Below are positions 24,802 through 33,147 of a DNA stretch of 35,233 nucleotides, one piece after another (the stretch's first letter is position 1; each line of letters starts with the position of its first letter). Origin of the DNA: Spirochaetae bacterium HGW-Spirochaetae-2 (lineage in GTDB: Bacteria; Spirochaetota; Spirochaetia; Sphaerochaetales; Sphaerochaetaceae). Location of the stretch: positions 1 to 35,233 of the forward strand of contig PGXW01000033.1 of assembly GCA_002839355.1 (NCBI GenBank). Reading direction: 5' to 3'. The notes under the pieces are model-generated. The model did no database searches and had not been told where the DNA came from. It saw only the letters and a program-made list of their open reading frames with translations. Made by a program: the position numbers and the translations under genes.

Positions 24802-25602
24802 TCAATTGCCTGTCTTGGCTTTCAGTTCCAATTCCAATGCCTTCTGGCTTGCCGCTTCAACCGATTCCATGAGAATGCCCATGAATCCATTCTCATACAG
24901 TACCTGCATCGTCTCGATTGTCAGGCCGCCTGGAGAACACACCTGTGTCAGCAATTCCTCGGGATGCTTCTTCGATTCCCGGACAAGGGAGGTGGCACTC
25001 TCCACCGTATCCCGTATGAGAGCGAGCGCGGTGGTATACGGCAATCCTTCATGGACCCCACCCATCGCAATGCCGTGCAGAAAGGAGAACGTGGTGGCGA
25101 TCGCGGATCCGGATACCCCGATAAAGGCCGCGAAATGCTTCTCGTCAATCCTATGGGCCGCACCGAACAGGTTGGCGAATTCCATGGTGGTGTCTATCAG
25201 GGTCTTGTCGGCATTCGGATGAGGGGTGACGGCTGTGACCGCCTTTTTCACCGAGGCCGCGATATTCGGCATGATCCGCACCACTTGCTCCGTGTGCAGT
25301 TGGGCAGCCAGGGTTTCGAGCGAGATGCCCGCAGCCATGGATATCCACTGCTTGCCGGCGTGTTTACGCAAGGTGGCATACAGGTCGGGAAGTATCTGGG
25401 GTTTCACCGCAAGCACCACGATATCGGAGGTTTTCAACAACTCGTCCAGGGGAGCGTATTCGGCACCGGTTTCACTGGCCAAGGCCCGGGCGGTTTCTTC
25501 CAATACATCATGGACCAATACTTGCCACTTCTTCGCGGGAGCGACACTGCGGATAATCGCTCCACCCATGTTTCCGCATCCGATAAACCCCATTGTCTTC
25601 AT
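24802..25602 (-). CDS. proC: Pyrroline-5-carboxylate reductase
   Basis: ProC reduces pyrroline-5-carboxylate to proline, the last step after ProB and ProA, which lie on the other strand in this window. The 266 residues fit the family. The Rossmann motif is GFIGCGNMGGAI at 5-16. VLAVKPQ near 70 and GVSGSAIATTFSFLHG and VCSPGGLTIE further on are typical. The frame is open to 25722 inside trmL, but ATG 25602 has AAGGAG at 25609-25614 and is chosen; this ribosome site overlaps the trmL stop codon. The 10-nt gap to trmL and 19-nt gap to serS suggest one transcript. Confidence 0.95.
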   Translation of the reverse strand: MKTMGFIGCGNMGGAIIRSVAPAKKWQVLVHDVLEETARALASETGAEYAPLDELLKTSDIVVLAVKPQILPDLYATLRKHAGKQWISMAAGISLETLAAQLHTEQVVRIMPNIAASVKKAVTAVTPHPNADKTLIDTTMEFANLFGAAHRIDEKHFAAFIGVSGSAIATTFSFLHGIAMGGVHEGLPYTTALALIRDTVESATSLVRESKKHPEELLTQVCSPGGLTIETMQVLYENGFMGILMESVEAASQKALELELKAKTGN

Positions 25603-25612
25603 GTGATACTCC

Positions 25613-26128
25613 TTATTGTGCCTGGGTTGCCGATGGCCAGACGAGGCGATGCAAGTCGCCTTCGGCCGAAAGGCCCGAGAACTGTTGTTGCCGTTCGAAC
25701 TCATATGCACCCACAGCGACACTGTTGGATAGATTCAATGACCGGGCTTCGTGCCGCATGGGAATTCGGATGCATCGGGAAGGGTATTCGACCAGAATCG
25801 ATTCGTCGATGCCTGCCGATTCCCTGCCGAAGACCAGGTATGCCGTATCGCCATAGGTGACGTCGGCATAGGTGTGTTTGGCTTTGGTGGTGAAGAACCA
25901 CAACGGAGCGTCGGTATGGGCATCGAGGAATGCGGCGATGCTGTCATGATGGCGTATGTCCAGCATGTGCCAATAATCGAGCCCGGCCCGTTTCAGCTGC
26001 CTGTCCGTGATGGTGAATCCGAGGGGGTGGACGAGATGCAGGGTTGCCCCCAATGCAGCACATGTGCGGGCGATATTGCCGGTATTCTGAGGAATTTCGG
26101 GTTCGAAAAGTACAATGTGCAGCCCCAT
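25613..26128 (-). CDS. trmL: tRNA (cytidine/uridine-2'-O)-methyltransferase, TrmL/SpoU type
   Basis: A small SPOUT (knotted) methyltransferase that 2'-O-methylates the wobble nucleotide of tRNA-Leu species in E. coli. The 171 residues match TrmL (about 155-170). Motif 1 is FEPEIPQNTGNIARTC near 8-23, motif 2 is LVFGRESAGI, and motif 3 is IPMRHEARSLNLSNSVAVGAYE. The frame is open upstream to 26191, but ATG 26128 gives the family N-terminus MGLHIVLFEPE, with GGAGG about 10 nt upstream, and is chosen. The 85 nt separating it from dinB hold a GC-rich repeat (CCCC-TTGCA-GGGG) without a T-tract and no convincing promoter. Confidence 0.92.
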   Translation of the reverse strand: MGLHIVLFEPEIPQNTGNIARTCAALGATLHLVHPLGFTITDRQLKRAGLDYWHMLDIRHHDSIAAFLDAHTDAPLWFFTTKAKHTYADVTYGDTAYLVFGRESAGIDESILVEYPSRCIRIPMRHEARSLNLSNSVAVGAYEFERQQQFSGLSAEGDLHRLVWPSATQAQ

Positions 26129-26213
26129 GGTGGAACATCCTCCCCACATTTGATCACTCGGTACTTTAGCACCATTGGGCACCCCCTGCAAGGGGAGTAG
26201 GGGATTTGGAATG

Positions 26214-27392
26214 CTACTGTTGCCCCGGTTCGTGCGTATCGAGGAGGCTGGCCTTCTGCAACGCCCGGCCTTTCGAGCGCAAGGTCAGGATCGTCCTCTC
26301 CAAGTCGCGTTTCCGCTTGAAGGGATTGTCGAACAACTCCTGCTGCTGTGGGGCGGTACTTGTCGAGGACACGTTGTGCAACCCGACACCGAGCAGGCGA
26401 ACCGGTTGGAACGGTTTCCACCGGTCATGCAACAGTTCCTTGGCCAACGAGTAGACCTGCTCCGCCGAATAGATCGGTTTGTTGGGAGTCGTCTGGGCAC
26501 TAATAGTGGAAAAATCGCTGAAACGCAGTTTGATTGCGACAGTTGGAGCGGTCACCTGCTCCTCGATAGCCCGGAACATGACCTCATGGCTCATTCCAAG
26601 CAGGTTCTGCTCGAGGATATCGACATCGGTTATATCGACAGGAAAGGTCATTTCGGTGCTGATCGAACGCGATTTTGTGACTCCTGTGTGTATTCCCGGG
26701 TCGATGCCATGGCTTACCTTGTGCAAGTACGATCCGGCCGCCTCCCCAAACAGCCGTTGGAGATGTTCCACCGAATATTCCCGCAGTTGGGCGACAGTCG
26801 TAATCGAATGTTTCGCCAAGGCAGAGAGTGTGCTGTCTCCGATTCCCCAGAGCTTGCGCAGGCCGACCGCATCGACAAAGGCAATCTCCTTGCCTGGGGA
26901 GACCCGGCATAGTCCATCGGGCTTGTCGAAGTCGCTTGCCATTTTCGCGATGAAACGGGTCGGTCCGATTCCCACACTGATCACCAGGGCCGTCTCATTC
27001 CTCACGCGGTTCTTCAACAGGATCGCCGCTTGGCGGGGTTTCCCGAATAGACGTTCGGTTCCCGTCATATCCAGGAATGCCTCATCAATGGAAATCTGTT
27101 GTACGACAGGGCTGAAACTCTGGAGAATGGCGACGATTTGTCGGCTCACCTCACTATACCGTTCCATGCGTCCGGGCACGAACTGTGCTTGCGGACAGAG
27201 CCGTTTCGCCTGATACATGGGCATTGCCGAATGGACGCCGAATACCCTCGCCTCATAGGAACAGGCAGAGACAACCCCACGGTTTCCCAGACCACCTACA
27301 ATCACCGGTTTTCCTTGGAATTCGGGATTGTCACGTTGTTCTACCGATGCGTAGAAGGCATCCATGTCGACGTGGAACCATACCGGTTGCAT
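26214..27392 (-). CDS. dinB: DNA polymerase IV, Y family
   Basis: Error-prone translesion polymerase, 392 residues. Catalytic carboxylates lie in VDMDAFYASVE near 8-18 and SIDEAFLDMT near 100-110. VGIGPTRFIAKMASDFDKPDG and WGIGDSTLSAL (helix-hairpin-helix) are typical of DinB. Near the C-terminus QQELF, followed by DNPFKRK, looks like a beta-clamp binding motif. ATG 27392 lies 3 nt after the ddl stop. No LexA-type operator was recognised nearby. Its place between cell-wall and tRNA genes suggests transcription with its neighbours and not as a separate damage-inducible unit; that is inference. Confidence 0.94.
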   Translation of the reverse strand: MQPVWFHVDMDAFYASVEQRDNPEFQGKPVIVGGLGNRGVVSACSYEARVFGVHSAMPMYQAKRLCPQAQFVPGRMERYSEVSRQIVAILQSFSPVVQQISIDEAFLDMTGTERLFGKPRQAAILLKNRVRNETALVISVGIGPTRFIAKMASDFDKPDGLCRVSPGKEIAFVDAVGLRKLWGIGDSTLSALAKHSITTVAQLREYSVEHLQRLFGEAAGSYLHKVSHGIDPGIHTGVTKSRSISTEMTFPVDITDVDILEQNLLGMSHEVMFRAIEEQVTAPTVAIKLRFSDFSTISAQTTPNKPIYSAEQVYSLAKELLHDRWKPFQPVRLLGVGLHNVSSTSTAPQQQELFDNPFKRKRDLERTILTLRSKGRALQKASLLDTHEPGQQ

Positions 27393-27395
27393 CGG

Positions 27396-28535
27396 CTACT
27401 CCACCGCCGTGAACGCCAGGGAGGACCGTTTGCGTTGCCGTTCGAATCCCGCTGTCAACAAGGTATCGACCAAAGCTGGCCAATCGTATCCTATCGACGC
27501 AACCAAAATCGGGAAATGGCTCTGTGCGGTCATTCCAGGTAGGGTATTGATCTCATTGAACCATATCCGGCCGGTTTCGGCGCAGTAGAGGAAATCCACC
27601 CGGGCATATCCTTCCACTCCGATCGCCTGTCCGATGGCAAGCGCCATGTGTTTGATCCGGTTTGCCAATTCGGGTGCGATTGGGGCCGGCAACTGCATGT
27701 AGGCGCAATTGGTTCCAAGGTATTTCTGTTCATAGGTGAGAAACCGGTTATGGGTCTCCGTCGGATCCATCACCAGGCCCGGAAGACTTGACTCGAGAAT
27801 ACCATTGCGCTCGACAAGGGCACATTCGAGTTCCAGGGGATCCTTCACCAAGGGTTCCGCCAACACCGTCCTGGTGAATCGGGACGACGAACGCAGCGCA
27901 TCGAGCAAGACCGTCGGATCCAATGGATCCACCACCTGTACCCCCACTGAGGACCCTCCATCTTCCGGTTTCAATATGATCGACATCCCCAAATCCGTTG
28001 TGATCCGTGTATACAAGGTAGTGAACTCTTGCCCACCGATGGATGTGATGCGGTCGATACATTCCTTTGCGATCCGGATCGACGGCAATGCCGGAACGCC
28101 ATGGTCCCGTGCGAAAAGCTTCGCGGTGTATTTGTGCATACCGATCGAAGATGCTGCCGGATCGCATCCCACATAGGGCAGATGTGCCAGCTCAAGAAGG
28201 CTTTGCAATAGTCCGTCCTCACCACCGGTCCCGTGTGTGACCGGAAAGCAGATATCGACGGGCAATGCGGTGCGTTGCCTCACGTGGTACAGACCATTAC
28301 CCGGTATGACAACGATTTCCCGATCTTCCAGAAACTCGGCGGAAAGGGGGTGCCCCGCATCCTCAGGTCGGTATGTGTGCAACGACCAACGCCCCTCCCG
28401 GCTTATACCGATCGGGACCACGGTATGTCCACAAGCCGCAAGCTGTTCGCACATGGTCGCACCCGACCTGCACGAGACGACATGCTCGACCGATTGTCCA
28501 CCGAATAGTACCGCAACCCGTCGTGACTCATGCAT
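27396..28535 (-). CDS. ddl: D-alanine--D-alanine ligase
   Basis: ATP-grasp ligase joining two D-alanines for the peptidoglycan stem, 379 residues. The N-terminal domain begins with VAVLFGGQSVEHVVSCRSG, the family start motif. The ATP-grasp part includes GCDPAASSIGMHKYTAKLFA, ILKPEDGGSSVGVQ and the metal and substrate segment NEINTLPGMT. ATG 28535 has GAGGAG about 8 nt upstream; the frame is open to 28556, but that start has no comparable signal. The start overlaps the murE stop by 8 nt, so the two murein genes are translationally coupled. Confidence 0.94.
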   Translation of the reverse strand: MHESRRVAVLFGGQSVEHVVSCRSGATMCEQLAACGHTVVPIGISREGRWSLHTYRPEDAGHPLSAEFLEDREIVVIPGNGLYHVRQRTALPVDICFPVTHGTGGEDGLLQSLLELAHLPYVGCDPAASSIGMHKYTAKLFARDHGVPALPSIRIAKECIDRITSIGGQEFTTLYTRITTDLGMSIILKPEDGGSSVGVQVVDPLDPTVLLDALRSSSRFTRTVLAEPLVKDPLELECALVERNGILESSLPGLVMDPTETHNRFLTYEQKYLGTNCAYMQLPAPIAPELANRIKHMALAIGQAIGVEGYARVDFLYCAETGRIWFNEINTLPGMTAQSHFPILVASIGYDWPALVDTLLTAGFERQRKRSSLAFTAVE

Positions 28536-30051
28536 TGGCGGGACTCCTCTGTGCAAGCAATTCCTCTACGACCTTGCGTTCATTCCACGGTTGCGGTCCA
28601 TCGGGATATTGGATACTGCTTTCATGGCCTTTGCCCAGCAACAGCAAGACATCCTCCACACGGTCGCAGAGGTCCAACGCCGATCGGATGGCGCATCTTC
28701 GGTCATGTATGCGGATGATGCGTGTGGAGGTTTGCGCCGACTCGATTCCCTGCTGCAAATCGGCGAGGATCTGTGCGGCGTTTTCCTTCCGTGGATCCTC
28801 GTCTGTCAAAAAAACCACGTCGCACCAACGTCCGGCAGCCCTGCCCATGGGTAGCCGTTTGCTGCTGTCACGTTCTCCCGCTGCCCCGAACACCGCGACC
28901 AGGCGTCCTTCGGGGTGACTCGAGCGTACATGGGAGAACAGACGTTCGAAGGCATCCGCCGTATGGGCAAAGTCTATCAGGATCGTACACGGTTCGTTGG
29001 TGCGAACGATTTCGAATCTTCCGGGAACACGTCCGAACGTATTCGCGACCGCGGCGATATTCGCCAACGGTTGTCTTGTCACCAGGTGTGCCGCCAACAT
29101 GGCGCCAAGTGCGTTTTCAGAAAAACAGGAGGGCCCATAGGGAAGGCGGACCGTGGCGGGATCATCGGTCGGGGTTGAAACCGTGATGCTCCGGCTTTCC
29201 AACGAAGACTCCAATGTGGCGGCACAGAGTGCTGTCCCGTCATGGTCCTCGTCGAGGGCGTGGAGGTATAGGGGAACGTCGGAAGGGGAGGCCGAAGCCA
29301 CCCACCCCCGGTACGGAAATGTCTTGGGAAGTACGATCCATCCGCCGGCGGCCACTTGCCGGGCAAGATTCATCTTTGCCTCGATGTACTGCTCCAGGCT
29401 CTTGTGGAACTCCAAGTGCTCGCTGGTGAGACTCGTATATACCGCGCCTGCAAAGGATATGTCCGCAAGACGAGCTCCCGTATCGGACAGTCCATGGCTG
29501 GTTGCCTCCAAGACTACCGTGGAAAGGCCGTTTTCACTACATGCACGGAGAAATGCATACAACTCGGGGACTTCCGGGGTACTTTGTCGATAGGGGCTTA
29601 TTCGATGTCCAGTACCGTCATCGAATGAAACGGTCGACAACAGACCGCACCGGATTCCGAGATCGTTCAGCAGTTTCCAAAGGAATTCGCACGTGGTCGA
29701 TTTGCCGTCGGTACCGGTCACCCCGAGTATGGATTGTGGCAACGGCAAGGCCAATGCATGGGCGAACAACGAGGCGATCCTTCTCGGATTGGGGTGCCGT
29801 ATGTAGAGGATATCGCTTTGGTAACGGGCGAGTCGAGCCGAGTGGACCACAACCACAGCTCCGCGTTCGATCGCCTCGGGTATGTACGCGTGTCCATCCG
29901 CATGCAGTCCCTCGACAGCGATAAAGATGGATCCTTCGGTACAAGTTGTCGAGGAAAAGGATACAATTGCGACCAAAGGATCGGAATTTCCATGGAACCT
30001 GCATTCAGAACGAACCTTGTCTTTTGTCCATAACACTGATAGTCTTTTCAT
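28528..30051 (-). CDS. murE: UDP-MurNAc-L-alanyl-D-glutamate ligase (MurE)
   Basis: MurE adds the third stem amino acid to the muramyl dipeptide, 507 residues. The N-terminal domain shows FSSTTCTEGSIFIAVEGLHADGH, the P-loop is GVTGTDGKSTT at 110-120, and EATSHGL, TSLTSEHLEFH and IDFAHTADAFE are typical of MurE. The amino-acid specificity loop reads DEDPR (417-421), where DAP-adding enzymes have DNPR. The arginine is kept, but the loop alone does not decide between diaminopimelate, ornithine and lysine; some spirochaetes use ornithine. ATG 30051 has AAAAGGG upstream. It is the first gene of the - strand series and is divergent from the methyltransferase-like gene at 30127. Confidence 0.92.
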   Translation of the reverse strand: MKRLSVLWTKDKVRSECRFHGNSDPLVAIVSFSSTTCTEGSIFIAVEGLHADGHAYIPEAIERGAVVVVHSARLARYQSDILYIRHPNPRRIASLFAHALALPLPQSILGVTGTDGKSTTCEFLWKLLNDLGIRCGLLSTVSFDDGTGHRISPYRQSTPEVPELYAFLRACSENGLSTVVLEATSHGLSDTGARLADISFAGAVYTSLTSEHLEFHKSLEQYIEAKMNLARQVAAGGWIVLPKTFPYRGWVASASPSDVPLYLHALDEDHDGTALCAATLESSLESRSITVSTPTDDPATVRLPYGPSCFSENALGAMLAAHLVTRQPLANIAAVANTFGRVPGRFEIVRTNEPCTILIDFAHTADAFERLFSHVRSSHPEGRLVAVFGAAGERDSSKRLPMGRAAGRWCDVVFLTDEDPRKENAAQILADLQQGIESAQTSTRIIRIHDRRCAIRSALDLCDRVEDVLLLLGKGHESSIQYPDGPQPWNERKVVEELLAQRSPANA

Positions 30052-30071
30052 GGGGTACCCTTTTCATCAGT

Positions 30072-30100
30072 ATGGTACCAATGTTCATGTAGTTTTACAA
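30072..30100 (-). promoter_or_regulatory. Candidate promoter of the murE operon
   Basis: On the - strand TTGTAA (30095-30100), 17 bp and TACCAT (30072-30077) give four-of-six matches each. The 75-bp gap to the divergent gene at 30127 must hold both promoters, but no clear + strand promoter was found in it. Confidence 0.35.
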
Positions 30101-30126
30101 GGCGGGATACGACAAGGAGCGGTGGT

Positions 30127-31773
30127 GTGGCACTCGCATTTCCAAAGTACGAAACAGACCAGTTGATCTCGATGATCGGCAGCAAGCGTCCAATTGCCGA
30201 ACAGTTGCGTATACTCCTGTCGTCGCTGGTCCCGAAGCGGGGAAATGCGGTGTTCGTCGATCCTTTTTGCGGTTCCGGAACCGTGTCCCGCATAGCCCGG
30301 AGCATGGGCATGGAGGTGTTTGCCAGCGATCTCGAACCGTTTTCCTACATCACCAACCGCGTGTATCTCGGCTTGGGCTCGGATGACCTGCTGCCAATGT
30401 TTGTCGAAATGGGTGGAATCGACGCCTATCTGTCCCTGCTCAACCTGCAGGGTTTGTACGCCGCCAAGACTGGGGGAGGACTCTCCAGGGCGTTCCTCAG
30501 CCGGCATTACGCCCCTGTGGACGACAACTCATATGATGGCGACAGGGAACGATTGTTCTTTACCGGCGCGAACGCTCGGTTTCTCGATGCGGTGAGGGAA
30601 GAAATCGAGGAAAGCTGGATCCATAGGAAAATCTCTGCCACGGAGAAGGCGGTTATCCTCGTCTCAATCCTGTACGAAGCTTCCAGGAAAGCGAATACCT
30701 TGGGATCGTTCACAGCGTACCACAAGCGATTCTCCTCCCCTGGAGGGGGCGGACGAGCCCGGATTTTCGACAGTTGCATGCTTCGGGCTCCAGTATTGCC
30801 CGATGCCGATCTTCCTAAGGGTGAGATGCATCTGTGCGAGGCTTCCGAATTCGTGAAACGGTATCGTGCCGATATCTGCTTTCTCGATCCTCCGGCGACA
30901 GTCCACCAATACGGCAGTACCTACCATTTGCTCAACTCGATAACCGTGTGGGACGATATCCTGCCCTCGGATGCACGCGACCAAGCGGGAAACCTGCTGG
31001 ACAAGGCGGGTATCCGGACTGACTGGAAGCGCACCCACAGTCCATACTGCTCGCTGAAGCATGCCGATGCGGCTTTCATCCACCTCTTCGCAAATATCGA
31101 TGCGCGCCATATCGTGGTGACCTACCCAAGTTCCGGAATTGTCGATGCGAACAGGATCCATGAATTGCTGCGTGCCAGGCATGATCCTGTCACGGTCATA
31201 CCGGTTGCGAAGCGGAACCAAGGTGGTCGTCAGGGCTCTGGGGGCAAGCGGAACATCGAACAGGTCTTCATCACCGGCAAACCGGCATCCTTGCATCTTC
31301 CCGTTGGGGAAGGTTTGGACCGGTTGCCCTGGATGGAGCGTCTCGATGCGCTGACCTCGGTGGTGTTCAAGGAGCCGCAACATGTGGAGCCGTTCCGGTT
31401 CATTGGCGGTGTTGTGCTGGACCGGTTGCCCCAAGCCGATATCCTGTTGGGCCAGAGCCTGCATCTGTTGCAGGAACAAGTCGAAACCTTGGAAGCCGCC
31501 GTTTGCTCGACTGTCGAGGAAACGCTGCAGGTTCTCGTTTCGGTTTGTATGGCTCCCCTTCCGAATGTCGATGGAGTTGCGCGCGCCAAATTGGAAAAAC
31601 GGTTGTTCTCGCTGCTGAGGAGTCTTCGGGAGAATCGGGGGAAGGAAGGGTTCCGCTCCATCGGATCCTTTGTCGAGGATTTGGCCAAGAACCTGGAACA
31701 TTCGACTTCTGTTGCCCAGAAGGTGGGCGAGCGATTGGATTGTTTCCTTGCAATAGCGTATGATGAATCGTAG
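30127..31773 (+). CDS. D12-class adenine methyltransferase-like protein with altered motif IV
   Basis: A 548-residue protein related to D12-class N6-adenine methyltransferases. The N-terminus has the MIGSKRPIAEQL segment and the SAM motif DPFCGSGT at 45-52. The catalytic motif IV region reads FLDPPATVHQYGSTYHLLNSI: DPP is kept at 254-256, but the aromatic residue of DPPY is A257. The following QY...YHLLN segment is typical of D12 enzymes. After about residue 365 comes a roughly 180-residue C-terminal part with no recognised domain. No restriction endonuclease lies beside it. GTG 30127 is the start, with AAGGAG at 30114-30119. Target (DNA or RNA) and activity are unknown. The stop is embedded in the ribosome site of the next gene. 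Confidence 0.72.
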   Translation: MALAFPKYETDQLISMIGSKRPIAEQLRILLSSLVPKRGNAVFVDPFCGSGTVSRIARSMGMEVFASDLEPFSYITNRVYLGLGSDDLLPMFVEMGGIDAYLSLLNLQGLYAAKTGGGLSRAFLSRHYAPVDDNSYDGDRERLFFTGANARFLDAVREEIEESWIHRKISATEKAVILVSILYEASRKANTLGSFTAYHKRFSSPGGGGRARIFDSCMLRAPVLPDADLPKGEMHLCEASEFVKRYRADICFLDPPATVHQYGSTYHLLNSITVWDDILPSDARDQAGNLLDKAGIRTDWKRTHSPYCSLKHADAAFIHLFANIDARHIVVTYPSSGIVDANRIHELLRARHDPVTVIPVAKRNQGGRQGSGGKRNIEQVFITGKPASLHLPVGEGLDRLPWMERLDALTSVVFKEPQHVEPFRFIGGVVLDRLPQADILLGQSLHLLQEQVETLEAAVCSTVEETLQVLVSVCMAPLPNVDGVARAKLEKRLFSLLRSLRENRGKEGFRSIGSFVEDLAKNLEHSTSVAQKVGERLDCFLAIAYDES

Positions 31774-31783
31774 GAGGTCTCCA

Positions 31784-32869
31784 TTGGGAAAGTTGCACCG
31801 GATCCGATATACGATACTCCTTTTGAGCGGCCTATGCCTTGCTTCTCCCTTGTTCGCCGCGATCGACGATACCGATACGATCGCACGGTATTCAGACTTG
31901 CGCTCGTTGGCGATGGGTTCGGCCGGTATCGCCTTGTCGGAGGTGAACGGGTCCTTCCACAGAAACCCTGCGGCGCTGTTTCGGCGGGAGGAGCCGTTGT
32001 TCAGGATCGGTGCGCGCTATGGCGAGCTGATTGTCGGGAGTCCCGAGGCAAACGATCCGATACCATGGATCCAGCGGCCTGCGACTGCATTCGAGATGTT
32101 GTTCAGCAACCGATATGTCGCCTTGTCCCTGGGTTTGGGCAATGTATTGGATCAGGAGCCCCTGGAGCTGAACGAAGCGAATTCCAAGGCATTCACCGCG
32201 TACAACGATTCGCGTATCCAAATGACCGCGGCGTACGGATGGGAGCACATATCGGTCGGTTTGTTCGCGCGGGGAGGCAACAGGACCCAACGGGATGTGG
32301 TTATCCGCGAAGGCAGTGCGGTCGCCGACTATATCACCAGGACGTACTTGGAGCGATATGACCGCAAAAGTTCCGACGGACAATTCTTCTCCTCGGGTGT
32401 GGGATTGCTGCTGTCCTACCAATGGGTATCGATCGGATTACTCACCAATTCACTGTTCAACCTGGACTACGAGACGAATGAATTGATCCTTGATGGTGCA
32501 GATGTGTTCAACGGCGCCGCGATCGGCCTCGCGTTCACATCTCCTGTGTTCGACAGGAACAACGAATTGAACAGGTTGGTGGTCAATGGTGTCTTCGATG
32601 TCACCGACCTGGGGGATTCCGACAAGCGGGCCGTTCGTTTCGGCCTAGAAGGCAAGGTGCAGTTCCTCAGCAACTTGTGGGCCGCGTTGAGAACCGGCTA
32701 TGCGGAGCACAGGCCAGCCGGCCAGGCCCTTTTCGGATTGTCCGGAACCGGAAGCCTGACCTTCGGAGCCGGCGGTCGAATCGGGAATATGGGAATAGAT
32801 CTCGGTGTCGAGATTCCCTTGGATACCGAGGCTGTCGCAATTTCCGCAGGATTGACTTGGGGTATGTAA
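31784..32869 (+). CDS. FadL/UPF0164-like outer-membrane beta-barrel protein
   Basis: A 361-residue exported protein. After the TTG start the sequence MGKLHRIRYTILLLSGLCLASPLFAA is a clear signal peptide, probably cleaved after AA or FAA. The mature N-terminus has LRSLAMGSAGIALSEVNGSFHRNPAALF, the MGGAG...NPA pattern of FadL-like and UPF0164 barrels. The rest alternates polar and hydrophobic residues in beta-strand fashion and ends GLTWGM. The frame is also open to ATG 31760, but that would put basic residues before the signal peptide and inside the preceding gene. TAGGAGG at 31771-31777 stands 6 nt before TTG 31784, which is therefore chosen. Cargo is unknown; hydrophobic small molecules are transported by FadL relatives. 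Confidence 0.78.
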   Translation: MGKLHRIRYTILLLSGLCLASPLFAAIDDTDTIARYSDLRSLAMGSAGIALSEVNGSFHRNPAALFRREEPLFRIGARYGELIVGSPEANDPIPWIQRPATAFEMLFSNRYVALSLGLGNVLDQEPLELNEANSKAFTAYNDSRIQMTAAYGWEHISVGLFARGGNRTQRDVVIREGSAVADYITRTYLERYDRKSSDGQFFSSGVGLLLSYQWVSIGLLTNSLFNLDYETNELILDGADVFNGAAIGLAFTSPVFDRNNELNRLVVNGVFDVTDLGDSDKRAVRFGLEGKVQFLSNLWAALRTGYAEHRPAGQALFGLSGTGSLTFGAGGRIGNMGIDLGVEIPLDTEAVAISAGLTWGM

Positions 32870-32872
32870 CGC

Positions 32873-32901
32873 TTGACAATCTTTTCCTTGCTCACTATAG
32901 T
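32873..32901 (+). promoter_or_regulatory. Near-consensus sigma-70 promoter of the zinc-ribbon unit
   Basis: TTGACA (32873-32878, perfect), exactly 17 bp, and TATAGT (32896-32901, five of six). Transcription should start near 32908 and run to the terminator at 33098-33130, a transcript of roughly 220 nt. It is one of the best promoters in the window. Confidence 0.85.
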
Positions 32902-32937
32902 CATACCGTATCGATTTTCATTCGCAAGGAGAGGTTC

Positions 32938-33079
32938 ATGGCTAAAGCACATAGAGGAGCCGGGAGATTGTCCGGTTTGTAAAAGGACTGCGATCAAGGT
33001 TATGTACGAGCAATCGCTTGACGGAGCCAAGACAATGGTTTGTAAGCAGTGTAACGCGGCTCTCAAGCACGCAAAATAA
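32938..33079 (+). CDS. Small CxxC-x20-CxxC zinc-ribbon protein with an apparent +1 frameshift
   Basis: Strong initiation signals (AAGGAGAGG at 32926-32934, ATG 32938) begin a frame that reads MAKAHRGAGRLSGL and stops at 32982. Shifted by +1, another frame gives CPVCKRTAIKVMYEQ and ends MVCKQCNAALKHAK at 33079. Its four cysteines form CxxC-x20-CxxC, a typical zinc ribbon. That second frame has no start codon with a ribosome site before its first cysteine. Joining the frames anywhere between about 32941 and 32968 gives a basic protein of 46-47 residues. Possible explanations are a programmed +1 shift, a real inactivating indel or a sequence error. Strong promoter and terminator make a decayed gene less expected. 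Function unknown; nucleic-acid binding is likely for a basic zinc ribbon. Confidence 0.6.
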
Positions 33080-33097
33080 CAACATATACACGCTTGA

Positions 33098-33130
33098 AAG
33101 AGACTGTCATTCCAAGGCAGTCTTTTTTTT
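33098..33130 (+). terminator. Strong rho-independent terminator between the zinc-ribbon gene and murC
   Basis: AGACTGTC (33101-33108) pairs with GGCAGTCT (33116-33123) around a 7-nt loop, followed by an uninterrupted T-run to 33130. The murC ribosome site starts only 7 nt later, so murC has no room for its own promoter here and may depend on read-through. Confidence 0.9.
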
Positions 33131-33147
33131 AGCCAGCGGAGAGGTTC

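Noticed and set aside
26129-26213. Terminator or promoter between dinB and trmL
   Set aside because: The CCCC/GGGG repeat has no T-tract and the best promoter hexamers match poorly, so nothing is called there.
32873-33079. 68-codon frame starting at TTG 32873
   Set aside because: The TTG is part of the -35 box TTGACA, so translation cannot begin there on a transcript starting near 32908.
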